DNA of 64,000 bases from Paludibacterium sp. B53371. Lineage in GTDB: Bacteria; Pseudomonadota; Gammaproteobacteria; Burkholderiales; Chromobacteriaceae. The stretch's first letter is position 1. Every line of letters starts with the position of its first letter. Position numbers and translations under genes: made by a program. Shown in pieces: positions 50,334 to 57,961 of this stretch. The DNA is taken from NCBI RefSeq assembly GCF_018802765.1, contig NZ_CP069163.1, forward strand, positions 3,482,311 to 3,546,310. Direction: 5' to 3'. Below the pieces are notes generated by a model. It did no database searches. It was given only the letters and a program-made list of their open reading frames with translations, and was not told the origin of the DNA.

Positions 50334-50368
50334 GGCGTCAACGGGTGTGGATTTATCCACATGACGCC
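50334..50368 (+). promoter_or_regulatory. Nested hairpin in the antiporter leader
   Basis: Outer arms GGCGTCA (50334-50340) and TGACGCC (50362-50368) enclose TGTGGA/TCCACA. There is no T-run, so it is not a terminator. It lies about 30 bases before the ribosome site. The inner arm also reads as a DnaA box (TTATCCACA, 50353-50361), probably by chance. Confidence 0.5.
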
Positions 50369-50409
50369 ATACCGATTAATGTTCGTTGCAGTACATTGGG
50401 AGCAATAAT

Positions 50410-51750
50410 ATGTCTTCTAAGTCGTCGAAAATGGGGTTGTCCGCGCTGACAATCTTCGTTGCGCTGAACATGATGGGGTCCGGGATTTTCCTGCTGCCCG
50501 CCAGTTTGGCCAAAGTCGGTTCGATCAGTATCTTTGGTTGGATCTTGTCCACCGGTGGGGCGATTGCCCTGGCTGTTTCCTTCTCCAAGCTGAGTTTCCT
50601 GTGCCCGAAAGAGGGCGGTATGTACGCTTACGCCCGTGACGGCGTTGGCGAATATGCGGCATTCACCGAAACCTGGTGCTACTGGCTGTCGCTGTGGGTC
50701 GGTAACGTGGCCATTGCCATTGCCGGTATCGGTTACATGTCCTACTTCTTCCCGGCACTGAAGGACCCGATGACGGGTGCGATCGCCTCCATCGTCGCGA
50801 TCTGGTTCTTCACCTTCCTGAACTATCCGGGTGCCGGCTTCATCGGCAAGATCCAGAAGTTCACTTCGCTGGGGATGCTGATTCCGGTAGCTGGTATGGC
50901 CGTTCTGGGCTGGTTCTTCTTCCATCCGGAATACATCAGCGCCAACTGGAACGTGTCCGGCAAGAACAGCTGGGATGCCATCATGTCGGCTTCTTCCCTG
51001 ACCCTGTGGGCATTCCTGGGTCTGGAGTCCGCTTGCGTCGTGAGTGGCGTGGTGGAAAACCCGAAGAAGAACGTGCCGATCGCTACCATGCTCGGTACCC
51101 TGTTCGCTGCCGTGGTGTACATCCTGTCGACCTTCGCCATCATGGGCGTGGTACCGGCCAAGGAACTGGCTGCTTCTGCCGCACCGTTCAGTACCGCCGC
51201 TCAATACATGTTCGGCAGCTGGGCCGGCTCGTTCGTCAGCTTCTGCGCCGTAGTGGCCTGCCTGGGTTCGCTGAACGGCTGGGTACTGACCACTGGCCAA
51301 GTGTCCAAGGCTGCTGCTGATGACGGCATGTTCCCGAAGATCTTCTCGGAAACCAACAAGTATGGCACGCCGTTCAAGGGCATGATCCTGACCGGCCTGC
51401 TGATGACTTTCCTGGGCTATATGACGGTTTCGCCTGACCTGGCTTCGCAGTTCCAGATCATCACCCTGCTGTGCGTGTTCACCAACGTGGTACCGTACAT
51501 CCTGGCTGTGGCCGGTATCTATCCGATCATGAAGGAAAACAATGTCAGCAAGGCAGAGTTCTCCAAGTATGGTCTGATCGCCCTGCTGGCAATCGTTTAC
51601 TGCTTCTACGTACTGGCTGGCTCCGGCAAGGACATCGTGTTCTACGGCGCGCTGACCATGCTGCTGTCCGTGCCGATGTATGGCTGGATCGCTCATTCGG
51701 TCAAGCAAAAGCGCAAGGCTCAGGCTGCTGAAGCCCAGGCCAACGCTTAA
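50410..51750 (+). CDS. APC-family antiporter, probable histidine/histamine exchanger
   Basis: 446-residue, 12-helix inner-membrane antiporter of the basic amino acid/polyamine group (PotE, CadB, AdiC). The substrate-binding motif MMGSGIFLLPASLA in helix 1, the GGMYAYARDGVGEY loop, TLWAFLGLESACVVSGVVENPKKNVPIA (read in pieces) and the GSLNGWVLTTGQVSKAAA region align with PotE by recall. It lies downstream of the hdc cluster, and Gram-negative hdc clusters carry related transporters (hdcT), so histidine-in/histamine-out exchange is the best guess; ornithine/putrescine exchange is the alternative. The ATG at 50410 has GGGAG upstream. Expression is probably FNR-dependent. Two terminators follow. 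Confidence 0.82.
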   Translation: MSSKSSKMGLSALTIFVALNMMGSGIFLLPASLAKVGSISIFGWILSTGGAIALAVSFSKLSFLCPKEGGMYAYARDGVGEYAAFTETWCYWLSLWVGNVAIAIAGIGYMSYFFPALKDPMTGAIASIVAIWFFTFLNYPGAGFIGKIQKFTSLGMLIPVAGMAVLGWFFFHPEYISANWNVSGKNSWDAIMSASSLTLWAFLGLESACVVSGVVENPKKNVPIATMLGTLFAAVVYILSTFAIMGVVPAKELAASAAPFSTAAQYMFGSWAGSFVSFCAVVACLGSLNGWVLTTGQVSKAAADDGMFPKIFSETNKYGTPFKGMILTGLLMTFLGYMTVSPDLASQFQIITLLCVFTNVVPYILAVAGIYPIMKENNVSKAEFSKYGLIALLAIVYCFYVLAGSGKDIVFYGALTMLLSVPMYGWIAHSVKQKRKAQAAEAQANA

Positions 51751-51788
51751 GTAAAGATCAAGTACCTCAGCTTCTATCAAGCTGACTT

Positions 51789-51816
51789 TGGCCGGTCGCA
51801 AGACCGGCCATTTTTT
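51789..51816 (+). terminator. Terminator after the antiporter gene
   Basis: 9-bp stem TGGCCGGTC/GACCGGCCA (51789-51810) followed by six T. Confidence 0.9.
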
Positions 51817-51819
51817 AAG

Positions 51820-51853
51820 CCCCTGCCGAGCCAAGTGCACGCCAGGGGTTTTT
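51820..51853 (+). terminator. Second, tandem terminator after the antiporter gene
   Basis: CCCCTG (51820-51825) pairs with CAGGGG (51843-51848), followed by five T. Confidence 0.6.
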
Positions 51854-51933
51854 GCTGTGTGTGCCTGCCGCATGAGCCGGCGTGCGCCGACAGGATGGGC
51901 TGCGGGTGAAGACCACTGGCGAAGGAAGGGATG

Positions 51934-51968
51934 AAAAACCCCCTGGCGACGACGTGTCGGCAGGGGGT
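51934..51968 (-). terminator. Terminator of the MarR-GNAT gene
   Basis: On the minus strand, ACCCCCTG/CAGGGGGT stem followed by a T-run (A-run at 51934-51938 on the plus strand). Confidence 0.75.
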
Positions 51969-51990
51969 GTGGGATGACCGTGGTGTCTGC

Positions 51991-53661
51991 TCAGAGGATC
52001 AGGCGCAACGCCGTGGTGGAGCTGGAGCTGGCACCTTGCAGTTCGGAGGACACATACAGCTTGGTCGGCATGTCTGCCCGGGCCATCTTGTCGAAGCCAT
52101 GGGCGAAGAACAGACCGTCGGTTGGACCGGACAACAGGTACAGCGCACCGATCTGCTTGGCGCGGGCTCGTTCAATCAGCGCTCGCAGCAGCCGCTTGGC
52201 CACCGACTTGCCGCGCATGTGCGACGACACGACCAGCGAGCGGATCAGGCCGATATCGCCATACACTTCCATGCCGATGGCGCCGATGACGCGACCATTC
52301 TCGGTGGCTACGACAAAATTCATCAGGTGATTCAGCGCACCCTGCACCGGCAGACGATTGGCGGTCAGCAGATTGCGAATCTCGTTCCAGTCGGTGGGGG
52401 AGGCGGCCTGAAACAGAATGCCGTCCTCCGGTTCGACTTCAGCGGGGGCCGGTTGCTCTTCGACCTCCGCTTCCTGCATCTGCTCGCGCTGCAGCAGCTT
52501 GTTGAACAGCGAGCCCTGAGACAGCAGTTTCTGGAACAGCGATCCGGTGCGTTGCGGTTCGCCGGCCATGCTTTGCGGCATGGCTGGCGTGACGGGCGCG
52601 GCGGGTCGGCTGGCCGTGGCACGCTGTGCCGGCTGAGTGCTGACCGGTGTCACTGGCGTACGGGGATTGGTTGTCGCTGCCGGCGGGACCGCCCGGGTGC
52701 TGCTGATGGTCGGACGAACCACCGGTTCGCTCGGCGGGGTGACCGGGGCGCGGGACTGGGCATCGAGCGCTTCCTGCTGGCGGTCTTCTCCTTTTTGCGC
52801 CGCACGCGACAAGGGCGTGCGCGGCGTGGTGCGGGATAACAGCGGACGTGTCGGCAGGGTCTTGGAGCCAACAATCCGGGTATGCGCAACCGGCACCGGA
52901 GGACGGACCTTGTCCGCCAGGGGGGAGTGTGGCCGTGTCGCTGCAGGGGTTTCTGCCTTGGCAACCGGCGCCTCGACGGCAGACGCCGCCGTGACCGTTT
53001 CCACTTCCACGGCGACCGTCTCGGCGACGGCTTCCGTGACAACTTCAGGCTGTTCGTCGGCGATGGTCGCTGCGGTGGCCTCGACAGCTTTCACCGGCTC
53101 GGCCATGGCTTCTTCGCCGACGGGAGCGGCCGCCTCTTGCGCTGTCTCGGTGGTCCCGGCAGGCATGGGCTCTTCGCTTGCGGCTGACGTGGCGGACACC
53201 GGTGCGGCGGCCAATGCTGCCGCGGCAGCTTCCGGCTGCTCGTTGCCCTGCATGCCGGCGATCAGCATGGCAAGCGCCTTGCGGATCTGCTCGCGCTGCG
53301 CGGCATCCAGCGTTTGCATCCATTGTTCTGCGTGGCTGTCGAGCGACACATTCAAGGCCTGGTAGCGTTTGCGGCCTTTGGCCGTCAACTCCAGCCAGCG
53401 GCTGCGCCGGTCGTTGTCATGGCGGGATTTGGCCACCAGCTCTGCCTGCACCAGGCTTTCGACGGCCCGACTGACCCAGCCCTTGTCCAGGCTGAGGCGG
53501 CGACCGAGTTCCTGCTGGGTCAGCAGGCCGGCCTGACCAAGCTCCATCAGCACATGGCTTTGGGTTGATGAGGTGTCATGGCCACTGGTTACATGCTCGC
53601 GCTGTGCCTGGTTGTAGAGGCGGGTCAGCTCGCGCAGCAAGTTTCCGATTGAGGGCTGCAT
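51991..53661 (-). CDS. MarR regulator-long linker-ArsN2-like GNAT fusion
   Basis: 556 residues. A MarR-type winged helix (about 1-138: TQSHVLMELGQAGLLTQQELGRRLSLDKGWVSR read in pieces, wing SRHDNDRRSRW) is joined by a low-complexity Ala/Pro/Thr/Glu-rich linker (about 145-410) to a GNAT domain (about 412-556). The GNAT part resembles the ArsN2 group: LPVQGALNHLMNF, GDIGLIRSLVV, the acetyl-CoA loop MRGKSVAKRLL and LLSGPTDGLFFAHGF. MarR-GNAT fusions exist, but a 265-residue linker is unusual. Translation is placed at 53661, with AGGA upstream. A palindrome overlapping its -35 suggests autorepression. The acetylation target is unknown. Confidence 0.8.
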   Translation of the reverse strand: MQPSIGNLLRELTRLYNQAQREHVTSGHDTSSTQSHVLMELGQAGLLTQQELGRRLSLDKGWVSRAVESLVQAELVAKSRHDNDRRSRWLELTAKGRKRYQALNVSLDSHAEQWMQTLDAAQREQIRKALAMLIAGMQGNEQPEAAAAALAAAPVSATSAASEEPMPAGTTETAQEAAAPVGEEAMAEPVKAVEATAATIADEQPEVVTEAVAETVAVEVETVTAASAVEAPVAKAETPAATRPHSPLADKVRPPVPVAHTRIVGSKTLPTRPLLSRTTPRTPLSRAAQKGEDRQQEALDAQSRAPVTPPSEPVVRPTISSTRAVPPAATTNPRTPVTPVSTQPAQRATASRPAAPVTPAMPQSMAGEPQRTGSLFQKLLSQGSLFNKLLQREQMQEAEVEEQPAPAEVEPEDGILFQAASPTDWNEIRNLLTANRLPVQGALNHLMNFVVATENGRVIGAIGMEVYGDIGLIRSLVVSSHMRGKSVAKRLLRALIERARAKQIGALYLLSGPTDGLFFAHGFDKMARADMPTKLYVSSELQGASSSSTTALRLIL

Positions 53662-53718
53662 TACAGATTCCTGAAGATAATTTACTGCTCCAGAAAGCAA
53701 GATATAATTCGAGTATGC

Positions 53719-53735
53719 GGTTGTCAACAACAACC
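53719..53735 (-). promoter_or_regulatory. Operator-like palindrome over the MarR-GNAT promoter
   Basis: GGTTGT-CAACA-ACAACC. On the minus strand it contains a TTGACA -35 (53722-53727) followed by an AT-rich -10 region (TTATATC near 53704). The overlap is typical of MarR autoregulation. Confidence 0.5.
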
Positions 53736-53988
53736 AACAAAAATTAATCACTTTTGATACAGCAACAATCAGATTGACGTAAAAAAGCCATCAGTCGATT
53801 CTGATGATTGTTGTAAATCAACTATATTTCATGCGCAGGGAGAGTGAAAGCAAAGAAGAGAAAATTAATTGTCTGGCGAAGGAAAGTGTCGCTAATTTCT
53901 CGAAAATCCCTGTGACATAAGATGTCCAGGTGTTCGAGGAAAAATGTTGCCTTGTGCAACTAAATGAAATTTATTTCCAGGTAAATCA

Positions 53989-54020
53989 AAGGCATGCCCG
54001 TTGCGGGCGTGCCTTTTGCC
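53989..54020 (-). terminator. Terminator after the chemoreceptor gene
   Basis: Stem AAAGGCATGCCCG/CGGGCGTGCCTTT (one mismatch) with short T-rich flanks on both strands. Confidence 0.6.
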
Positions 54021-54028
54021 GGATGTTG

Positions 54029-55654
54029 TCAGGTGTGGAATCGTGAAACCAGCGCATGTAACCGTTCAGCCAGCCGTTCCAGCTCTTCGGCCGCTTCGAC
54101 GGTATGGCGAATTGAGGCGTCATTCTCCAGTGCATGCTCGGCAATACTGTCGATGTTGCGTGCAACGGCATTGCTGACCTGCTGTTGTTGTTCGGTGACA
54201 GACACAATCTGCGCCAGACCATCACACACTTCGGCCGCTGAGGCATTGGCGCTGTCCAGCACGCCGGCGACCCGGTCGGCCGACTGATGGCTGGACGACA
54301 GGTAGTCGAGGCTGGTCATGACCGTCTGGCGGACCATCTCGGAGCGCTGGCCCAGGGCACGGGTGACCTCGTCAATTTCCCGGGCGGACAGTGCCGACTT
54401 CTCGGCCAGCTTGCGCACCTCATCGGCGACCACGGCAAAGCCGCGTCCGGCCTCCCCCGCGCGCGCAGCTTCAATCGCGGCATTCAGGGCCAGCAGATTG
54501 GTCTGATCGGCAATTTCCCGCACTTGCTGCGTCATGCCGGTAATGGCGCTGGTCGATGCCATCAATTCGCTTTCGGCTTCTGCCATGACCTTGACGGCGG
54601 TTTCCACCTGGCCGAGATCCTTTTGCAGCGTCGCCAGACTCTTCACACCCTCTTCCGCACGGGACAGGCTTTCCTTGGCCCGGTCATTGACCTGATTGGC
54701 ACTGGCGGCGATATCGCTGATGTGCCCGGCCAACTCCACCACCGAGTCGGCCGCCACATGCGACTGACTGCTCTGCTGGCGTGAGCTCTCGCTCAGGCTG
54801 GCGGTCTGAGCCGACAGTGTATGCACCGCCTCGTTCACCTCATTGGCCGAGTTGCCCACCTGGCGTACCAGATCCGCAATGGTGCCGAGCATTTGATTGA
54901 AACGTCGCGCGGTACGACCGATTTCGTCCATATGCTGGTCATGCAGGCGCTGGGTCAGGTCACCTTCCCCCTTGGCGATGGTGGCCAGTCGGTGCTCCAT
55001 GGACTGCAGGGGACGGGTGACGAAACGACGGACAAACAGGAACACGATCAGCACCAGCGGCAGCGACAGCAACATGGCAAACACGATGCACTGATTGCGG
55101 AAACTGGCGACCGAGTCGTAGGTCTTTTTCAGCGAGATCCGCATGCTGACCAGACCAAGCGGCGTTTTCTCCGCCACCATATGACAGCTGATGCAGTTCT
55201 TGCCGAGATATTGCGTCGAGGCCAGTGCCGGATAAATGATGCGCAGGTGTTCGCCAATTTCGGGAGAAGACTCGATACGAATGACCGGCTTGCCGTCTAT
55301 CAGCGCCTGGCGCTCGGCTTCGTCCCGCGGCTGGGCCTCAGACCCGGCGCCGGGACCGAACTGCTTGACCACCGCACTGCCCCGGACCACCCGCAGATCG
55401 CGCACGGCAGAGAGTTCTTTGATCTGATCCAGAAACACATTGCGCTGATTGACCGTGCCGGTGATCATCATGCCGGTCAAACCCGCCAGCGTCATTTCGT
55501 TGATCGAGTGGGCCATGTCGGTTGCCTGGTCGATGGCAATCTCGCGGCTGACCTTGGTCTCCCAGCCGATCATGGCGCCCCATGCCAGCACCAGACATAG
55601 CCAGATCGCCCCTGTCAGGCGCAACCAGATCGGCCAATCGGAAAATCTGCGCAT
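54029..55654 (-). CDS. Methyl-accepting chemotaxis protein with a periplasmic c-type haem motif
   Basis: 541 residues: membrane helix (about 13-30), periplasmic sensor domain (31-185), second helix (about 187-208), HAMP, then a cytoplasmic signalling domain with the conserved hairpin ([34 protein letters not shown]). Inside the sensor domain is NCISCH (C154, C157, H158), a canonical CxxCH haem c attachment motif facing the periplasm. It is therefore a candidate redox, oxygen or nitric-oxide chemoreceptor, as described for haem-c sensors in Geobacter. There is no C-terminal CheR-tether pentapeptide. A near-FNR box lies upstream. GGAG precedes the ATG. Confidence 0.9.
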   Translation of the reverse strand: MRRFSDWPIWLRLTGAIWLCLVLAWGAMIGWETKVSREIAIDQATDMAHSINEMTLAGLTGMMITGTVNQRNVFLDQIKELSAVRDLRVVRGSAVVKQFGPGAGSEAQPRDEAERQALIDGKPVIRIESSPEIGEHLRIIYPALASTQYLGKNCISCHMVAEKTPLGLVSMRISLKKTYDSVASFRNQCIVFAMLLSLPLVLIVFLFVRRFVTRPLQSMEHRLATIAKGEGDLTQRLHDQHMDEIGRTARRFNQMLGTIADLVRQVGNSANEVNEAVHTLSAQTASLSESSRQQSSQSHVAADSVVELAGHISDIAASANQVNDRAKESLSRAEEGVKSLATLQKDLGQVETAVKVMAEAESELMASTSAITGMTQQVREIADQTNLLALNAAIEAARAGEAGRGFAVVADEVRKLAEKSALSAREIDEVTRALGQRSEMVRQTVMTSLDYLSSSHQSADRVAGVLDSANASAAEVCDGLAQIVSVTEQQQQVSNAVARNIDSIAEHALENDASIRHTVEAAEELERLAERLHALVSRFHT

Positions 55655-55760
55655 GTTGTCTCCGGCCCCCTTGGGTAGCCGCTCCCTGATGTATTTATAT
55701 GTTGAGCGATGACATCCGCATTATTGTGTCCAGCATATCCCAGATAGTTAACAGCTTCCA

Positions 55761-55774
55761 TTAATTGAGATCAA
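55761..55774. promoter_or_regulatory. Near-consensus FNR-type site between the chemoreceptor and SUI1 genes
   Basis: TTAATTGAGATCAA differs from TTGAT-N4-ATCAA at one position. It lies in the divergent promoter region of the haem chemoreceptor. Confidence 0.3.
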
Positions 55775-55853
55775 GGTTTTGGCCGCGAGGGAAGGATTGC
55801 CGTGGCGGACAGCAAGTTCTATGCTTCGCAGCGGTTCAAATCAGGAAGGCAAA

Positions 55854-56210
55854 ATGAAAACCTCAGCTGGTGGTCTGGTGTACTCGACCGAACACGGGCG
55901 CATGTGTCCGCAATGCCGCTTGCCGCAGGCGCAATGCCAATGTGGCAAGGTTCCCGCTGTGCCTGCCGGTGACGGCGTGGTACGCCTGCGTTGTGAAACC
56001 AAGGGGCGCAAGGGCAAGGGTGTGACGGTGATCAGTGGTATTCCGCTGGCGGGGGAGGCACTGGCCAGCTTTGCCAAAGGGATGCGCCAGCGCTGCAGTA
56101 GTGGTGGCACGGTCAAGGATGGGGTGGTAGAGATCCAGGGAGATCATGTGGCGGCGTTGCTGCCCTGGTTGCAGCAACAGGGGTGGGTGGTGAAGAAAAG
56201 CGGCGGCTGA
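55854..56210 (+). CDS. yciH: SUI1/YciH family translation factor
   Basis: 118-residue homologue of eukaryotic eIF1. A short N-terminal cysteine cluster (CPQCRLPQAQCQCG) may bind zinc. The SUI1 core follows: VRLRCETKGRKGKGVTVISG, the LAKLLK-equivalent FAKGMRQRCSSGGTVKDGVVEIQGDH (in pieces) and a C-terminal helix-strand. The bacterial role is thought to be start-site fidelity, but it is not well defined. The ATG at 55854 has a perfect AGGAAGG site. Confidence 0.9.
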   Translation: MKTSAGGLVYSTEHGRMCPQCRLPQAQCQCGKVPAVPAGDGVVRLRCETKGRKGKGVTVISGIPLAGEALASFAKGMRQRCSSGGTVKDGVVEIQGDHVAALLPWLQQQGWVVKKSGG

Positions 56211-56219
56211 GGCCGTCTC

Positions 56220-56555
56220 TTAGTCGCCATGCGGCTGCTCGTCCGGTGCCCAGGCCAGCGCGCGCATATCCAGTCGGCCGTTCTGGTCGAAGGCGATTCC
56301 CTCTTCCTCCAGCAGCAGCCGCTGCAGCGCTTCATCGCCCGTCAGGCCGCGTACCGGAATGCTGCCCCGGGCGTTCAGCACACGAAACCAGGGTAATGGC
56401 GACGGCGCGCACGCCAGCGCCCTGGCGACCAGACGGACATGGCGTGGAAAGCCCGCTGCGCGGGCCACGGCGCCATAGCTCATGACCCGCCCGGCGGGGA
56501 TTTCAGCCACGACGCGCTGCATGGCCTGCAGGATAAGGGTGGTTGATGCTTGCAT
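56220..56555 (-). CDS. Alkyltransferase-like (ATL) DNA-damage recognition protein
   Basis: 111 residues with the MGMT/Ogt DNA-binding domain: VVAEIPAGRVMSYGAVARAAGFPRHVRLVARAL (arginine finger and helix-turn-helix, in pieces). The alkyl-acceptor motif PCHR is replaced by PWFR, so the protein cannot transfer alkyl groups. It should instead flag O6-alkylguanine for nucleotide excision repair, as ATL proteins do. The usual replacement is PWHR, so Phe for His is a further change. It starts 4 bases after copD and so appears to be the third gene of the copper-resistance operon. Confidence 0.88.
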   Translation of the reverse strand: MQASTTLILQAMQRVVAEIPAGRVMSYGAVARAAGFPRHVRLVARALACAPSPLPWFRVLNARGSIPVRGLTGDEALQRLLLEEEGIAFDQNGRLDMRALAWAPDEQPHGD

Positions 56556-56559
56556 GCGC

Positions 56560-57369
56560 TCAGTTTGGCATGGTCGTGGACAAGCGGGTAGCACAAAGCA
56601 GCAACAGGACCAGCACCGCAGACTCCAGTCGCAGAATGGTCCAGAAGCGCGTGACGGCATGGGTCACATGCTGCTCAATGGCCGGCAGATACTGCCAGCG
56701 ATTCATGGCACCGAGCAGGATGGCAACCGTGGCCAGGGCGAGCTTGATGCCCAGCCAGGTCAGGTATTCCGGGTTCGCATGCGCCGGTATGCCGTCGGTG
56801 ACGCGCAGCAGATTCATCACACCGCTGACGGCCAGTATTCCCAGTGCCCAGCTGGCCAGGACGGACAGGCGTCGTGCCTGTCGTGCCGCCTGAACGCCCT
56901 GTGGTGCTGCGCAGCGCGCCGCCAGCAACACGGGTCCCAGCCAGAGCGCCATGCCCAGCAGATGCCCCATGTGGATGGTGACAGGCAGCGACAGCATGCC
57001 GGCAGAAGCGGCATGGCCAGTCGCCGCACGTGACCACAACAGCAGTCCCAGACCCGGCCAGGCGAGGCGGGGCAGCTTGTCGGACAGCATGAGGCAGGCC
57101 ATGCCGGCCAGCGCCAGCCACTGCATATGACCGAAGTGACTGTGTTGCATGACCAGACTGAGTGCCGCGGGCAAACCGGCCAGTCCGCACGCCGTCATGA
57201 CCAGGGTGGCACTGACGATGTATCCGCCGAGCCCGAGTGCCATCAGTCGCCGGCTGCCACGCAGCCTGGTGGTCAGGCCCGGCAGGCGAAGGGCCAGTTG
57301 CAGCGCCAGCATGGCGTCCAGCAGCGTGGCAGACAGTACCCCGATCCAGTCAATCCAGTCGCTGCTCAT
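56560..57369 (-). CDS. copD: CopD-family copper resistance membrane protein
   Basis: 269-residue, about eight-helix inner-membrane protein. The CopD domain is seen in HMQWLALAGMACLML, SRAATGHAA (histidine conserved), the IHMGHLLGMALWLGPVLL helix with conserved histidines, and the C-terminal WLGIKLALATVAILLGAMNRW. CopD works with periplasmic CopC in copper uptake or delivery. Its start overlaps the copC stop (ATGA). E. coli yobA-yebZ is the same pair. Confidence 0.87.
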   Translation of the reverse strand: MSSDWIDWIGVLSATLLDAMLALQLALRLPGLTTRLRGSRRLMALGLGGYIVSATLVMTACGLAGLPAALSLVMQHSHFGHMQWLALAGMACLMLSDKLPRLAWPGLGLLLWSRAATGHAASAGMLSLPVTIHMGHLLGMALWLGPVLLAARCAAPQGVQAARQARRLSVLASWALGILAVSGVMNLLRVTDGIPAHANPEYLTWLGIKLALATVAILLGAMNRWQYLPAIEQHVTHAVTRFWTILRLESAVLVLLLLCATRLSTTMPN

Positions 57370-57728
57370 TGGACCTGGAAGCGGAATTTGCCCTGTGTGC
57401 GATGACCATCGGTGGCCACGGCAGTCCATTTGACGACATAGCGACCGTGTGCGAGGACAGGCAGGCTGACATGCATGGTATCCGGGGTGGCGGGGTCGAC
57501 CGTGGTCGCTGCCTGATTGACCTTTTTGCCTTGTTCATCCGTGACTTCCAGCGTGCTCAGCGAGGGCTCCAGTGTTTCGGTAAAGCGCATGCTGACTTGC
57601 TTGGGGGCCGTGACCGAGGCCTCGGCAGCCGGCGACTGGGAGACGGGATGGGCATGGGCCCAGGCGGCTTGCTGGGTGCACAGCAACAGGGCGCAGATGG
57701 ACAGCAGGCGTAACGGCAGACGTGACAT
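57366..57728 (-). CDS. copC: CopC-family periplasmic copper-binding protein
   Basis: 120-residue precursor: signal peptide (1-23, ending AAWA) then HAHPVSQSPAAEA. The near-N-terminal histidine is the family copper ligand. MRFTETLEPSLSTLEV and the C-terminal GRYVVKWTAVATDGHRTQGKFRFQV (in pieces, with the second histidine ligand DGH) complete the fold. The pattern fits the type binding Cu(II) only, since the Met-rich Cu(I) loop is absent. GGAG precedes the ATG at 57728. A Fur-box-like palindrome lies upstream. Confidence 0.88.
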   Translation of the reverse strand: MSRLPLRLLSICALLLCTQQAAWAHAHPVSQSPAAEASVTAPKQVSMRFTETLEPSLSTLEVTDEQGKKVNQAATTVDPATPDTMHVSLPVLAHGRYVVKWTAVATDGHRTQGKFRFQVQ

Positions 57729-57791
57729 GAGAACTCCGCAATGAGGGTTGAGCAGCATCGCAGCCCGAATGGCTGAATGCGAACAGGTGTC

Positions 57792-57806
57792 ATTATCAAT
57801 GATAAT
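57792..57806. promoter_or_regulatory. Fur-box-like palindrome upstream of copC
   Basis: ATTATCA-A-TGATAAT, a perfect 7-1-7 palindrome made of the hexamers used by Fur/Zur-family repressors, overlapping a plausible -10 (GATAAT) on the minus strand about 65 bases before copC. Confidence 0.4.
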
Positions 57807-57961
57807 TAGGTGTATAGTCCCCGCCCTGTGGCGATATGTCGCACGCATGGCTGTCGCGGGCTGTGCATGGTGCATGAACTTGCATAGTGTGTGCATGTCG
57901 CACAAGCAATGACCAATCAGTCGTCAGAAGATTGGCAGGGTTTATTCAGGAGAATGGAAGA

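Larger units (their letters stand above)
49330..50409. other. 1.08-kb AT-rich non-coding region before the antiporter gene
   Basis: I find no credible gene on either strand. Base composition is visibly more AT-rich than the flanks. It contains an inverted repeat TTATTGTT/AACAATAA (49366-49373 and 49413-49420), an FNR-type box at 50057-50070, an AT-rich -10-like stretch at about 50095-50103 and a nested hairpin at 50334-50368. It may hold an untranslated RNA, a long regulated leader, or a decayed gene. Confidence 0.6.
53662..54028. other. Intergenic region between the MarR-GNAT and chemoreceptor genes
   Basis: AT-rich, no gene visible. It holds the MarR-GNAT promoter/operator (53719-53735) and the chemoreceptor terminator (53989-54018); nothing else recognisable. 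Confidence 0.55.

Noticed and set aside
50353-50361. Perfect DnaA box TTATCCACA
   Set aside because: A single box, part of a hairpin arm, with no cluster of boxes and no dnaA or AT-rich unwinding element nearby, so not an origin.
50105-50409. T-box or histidine leader-peptide attenuator before the antiporter
   Set aside because: No run of histidine codons and no T-box sequence is visible; T-boxes are also essentially a Gram-positive device.
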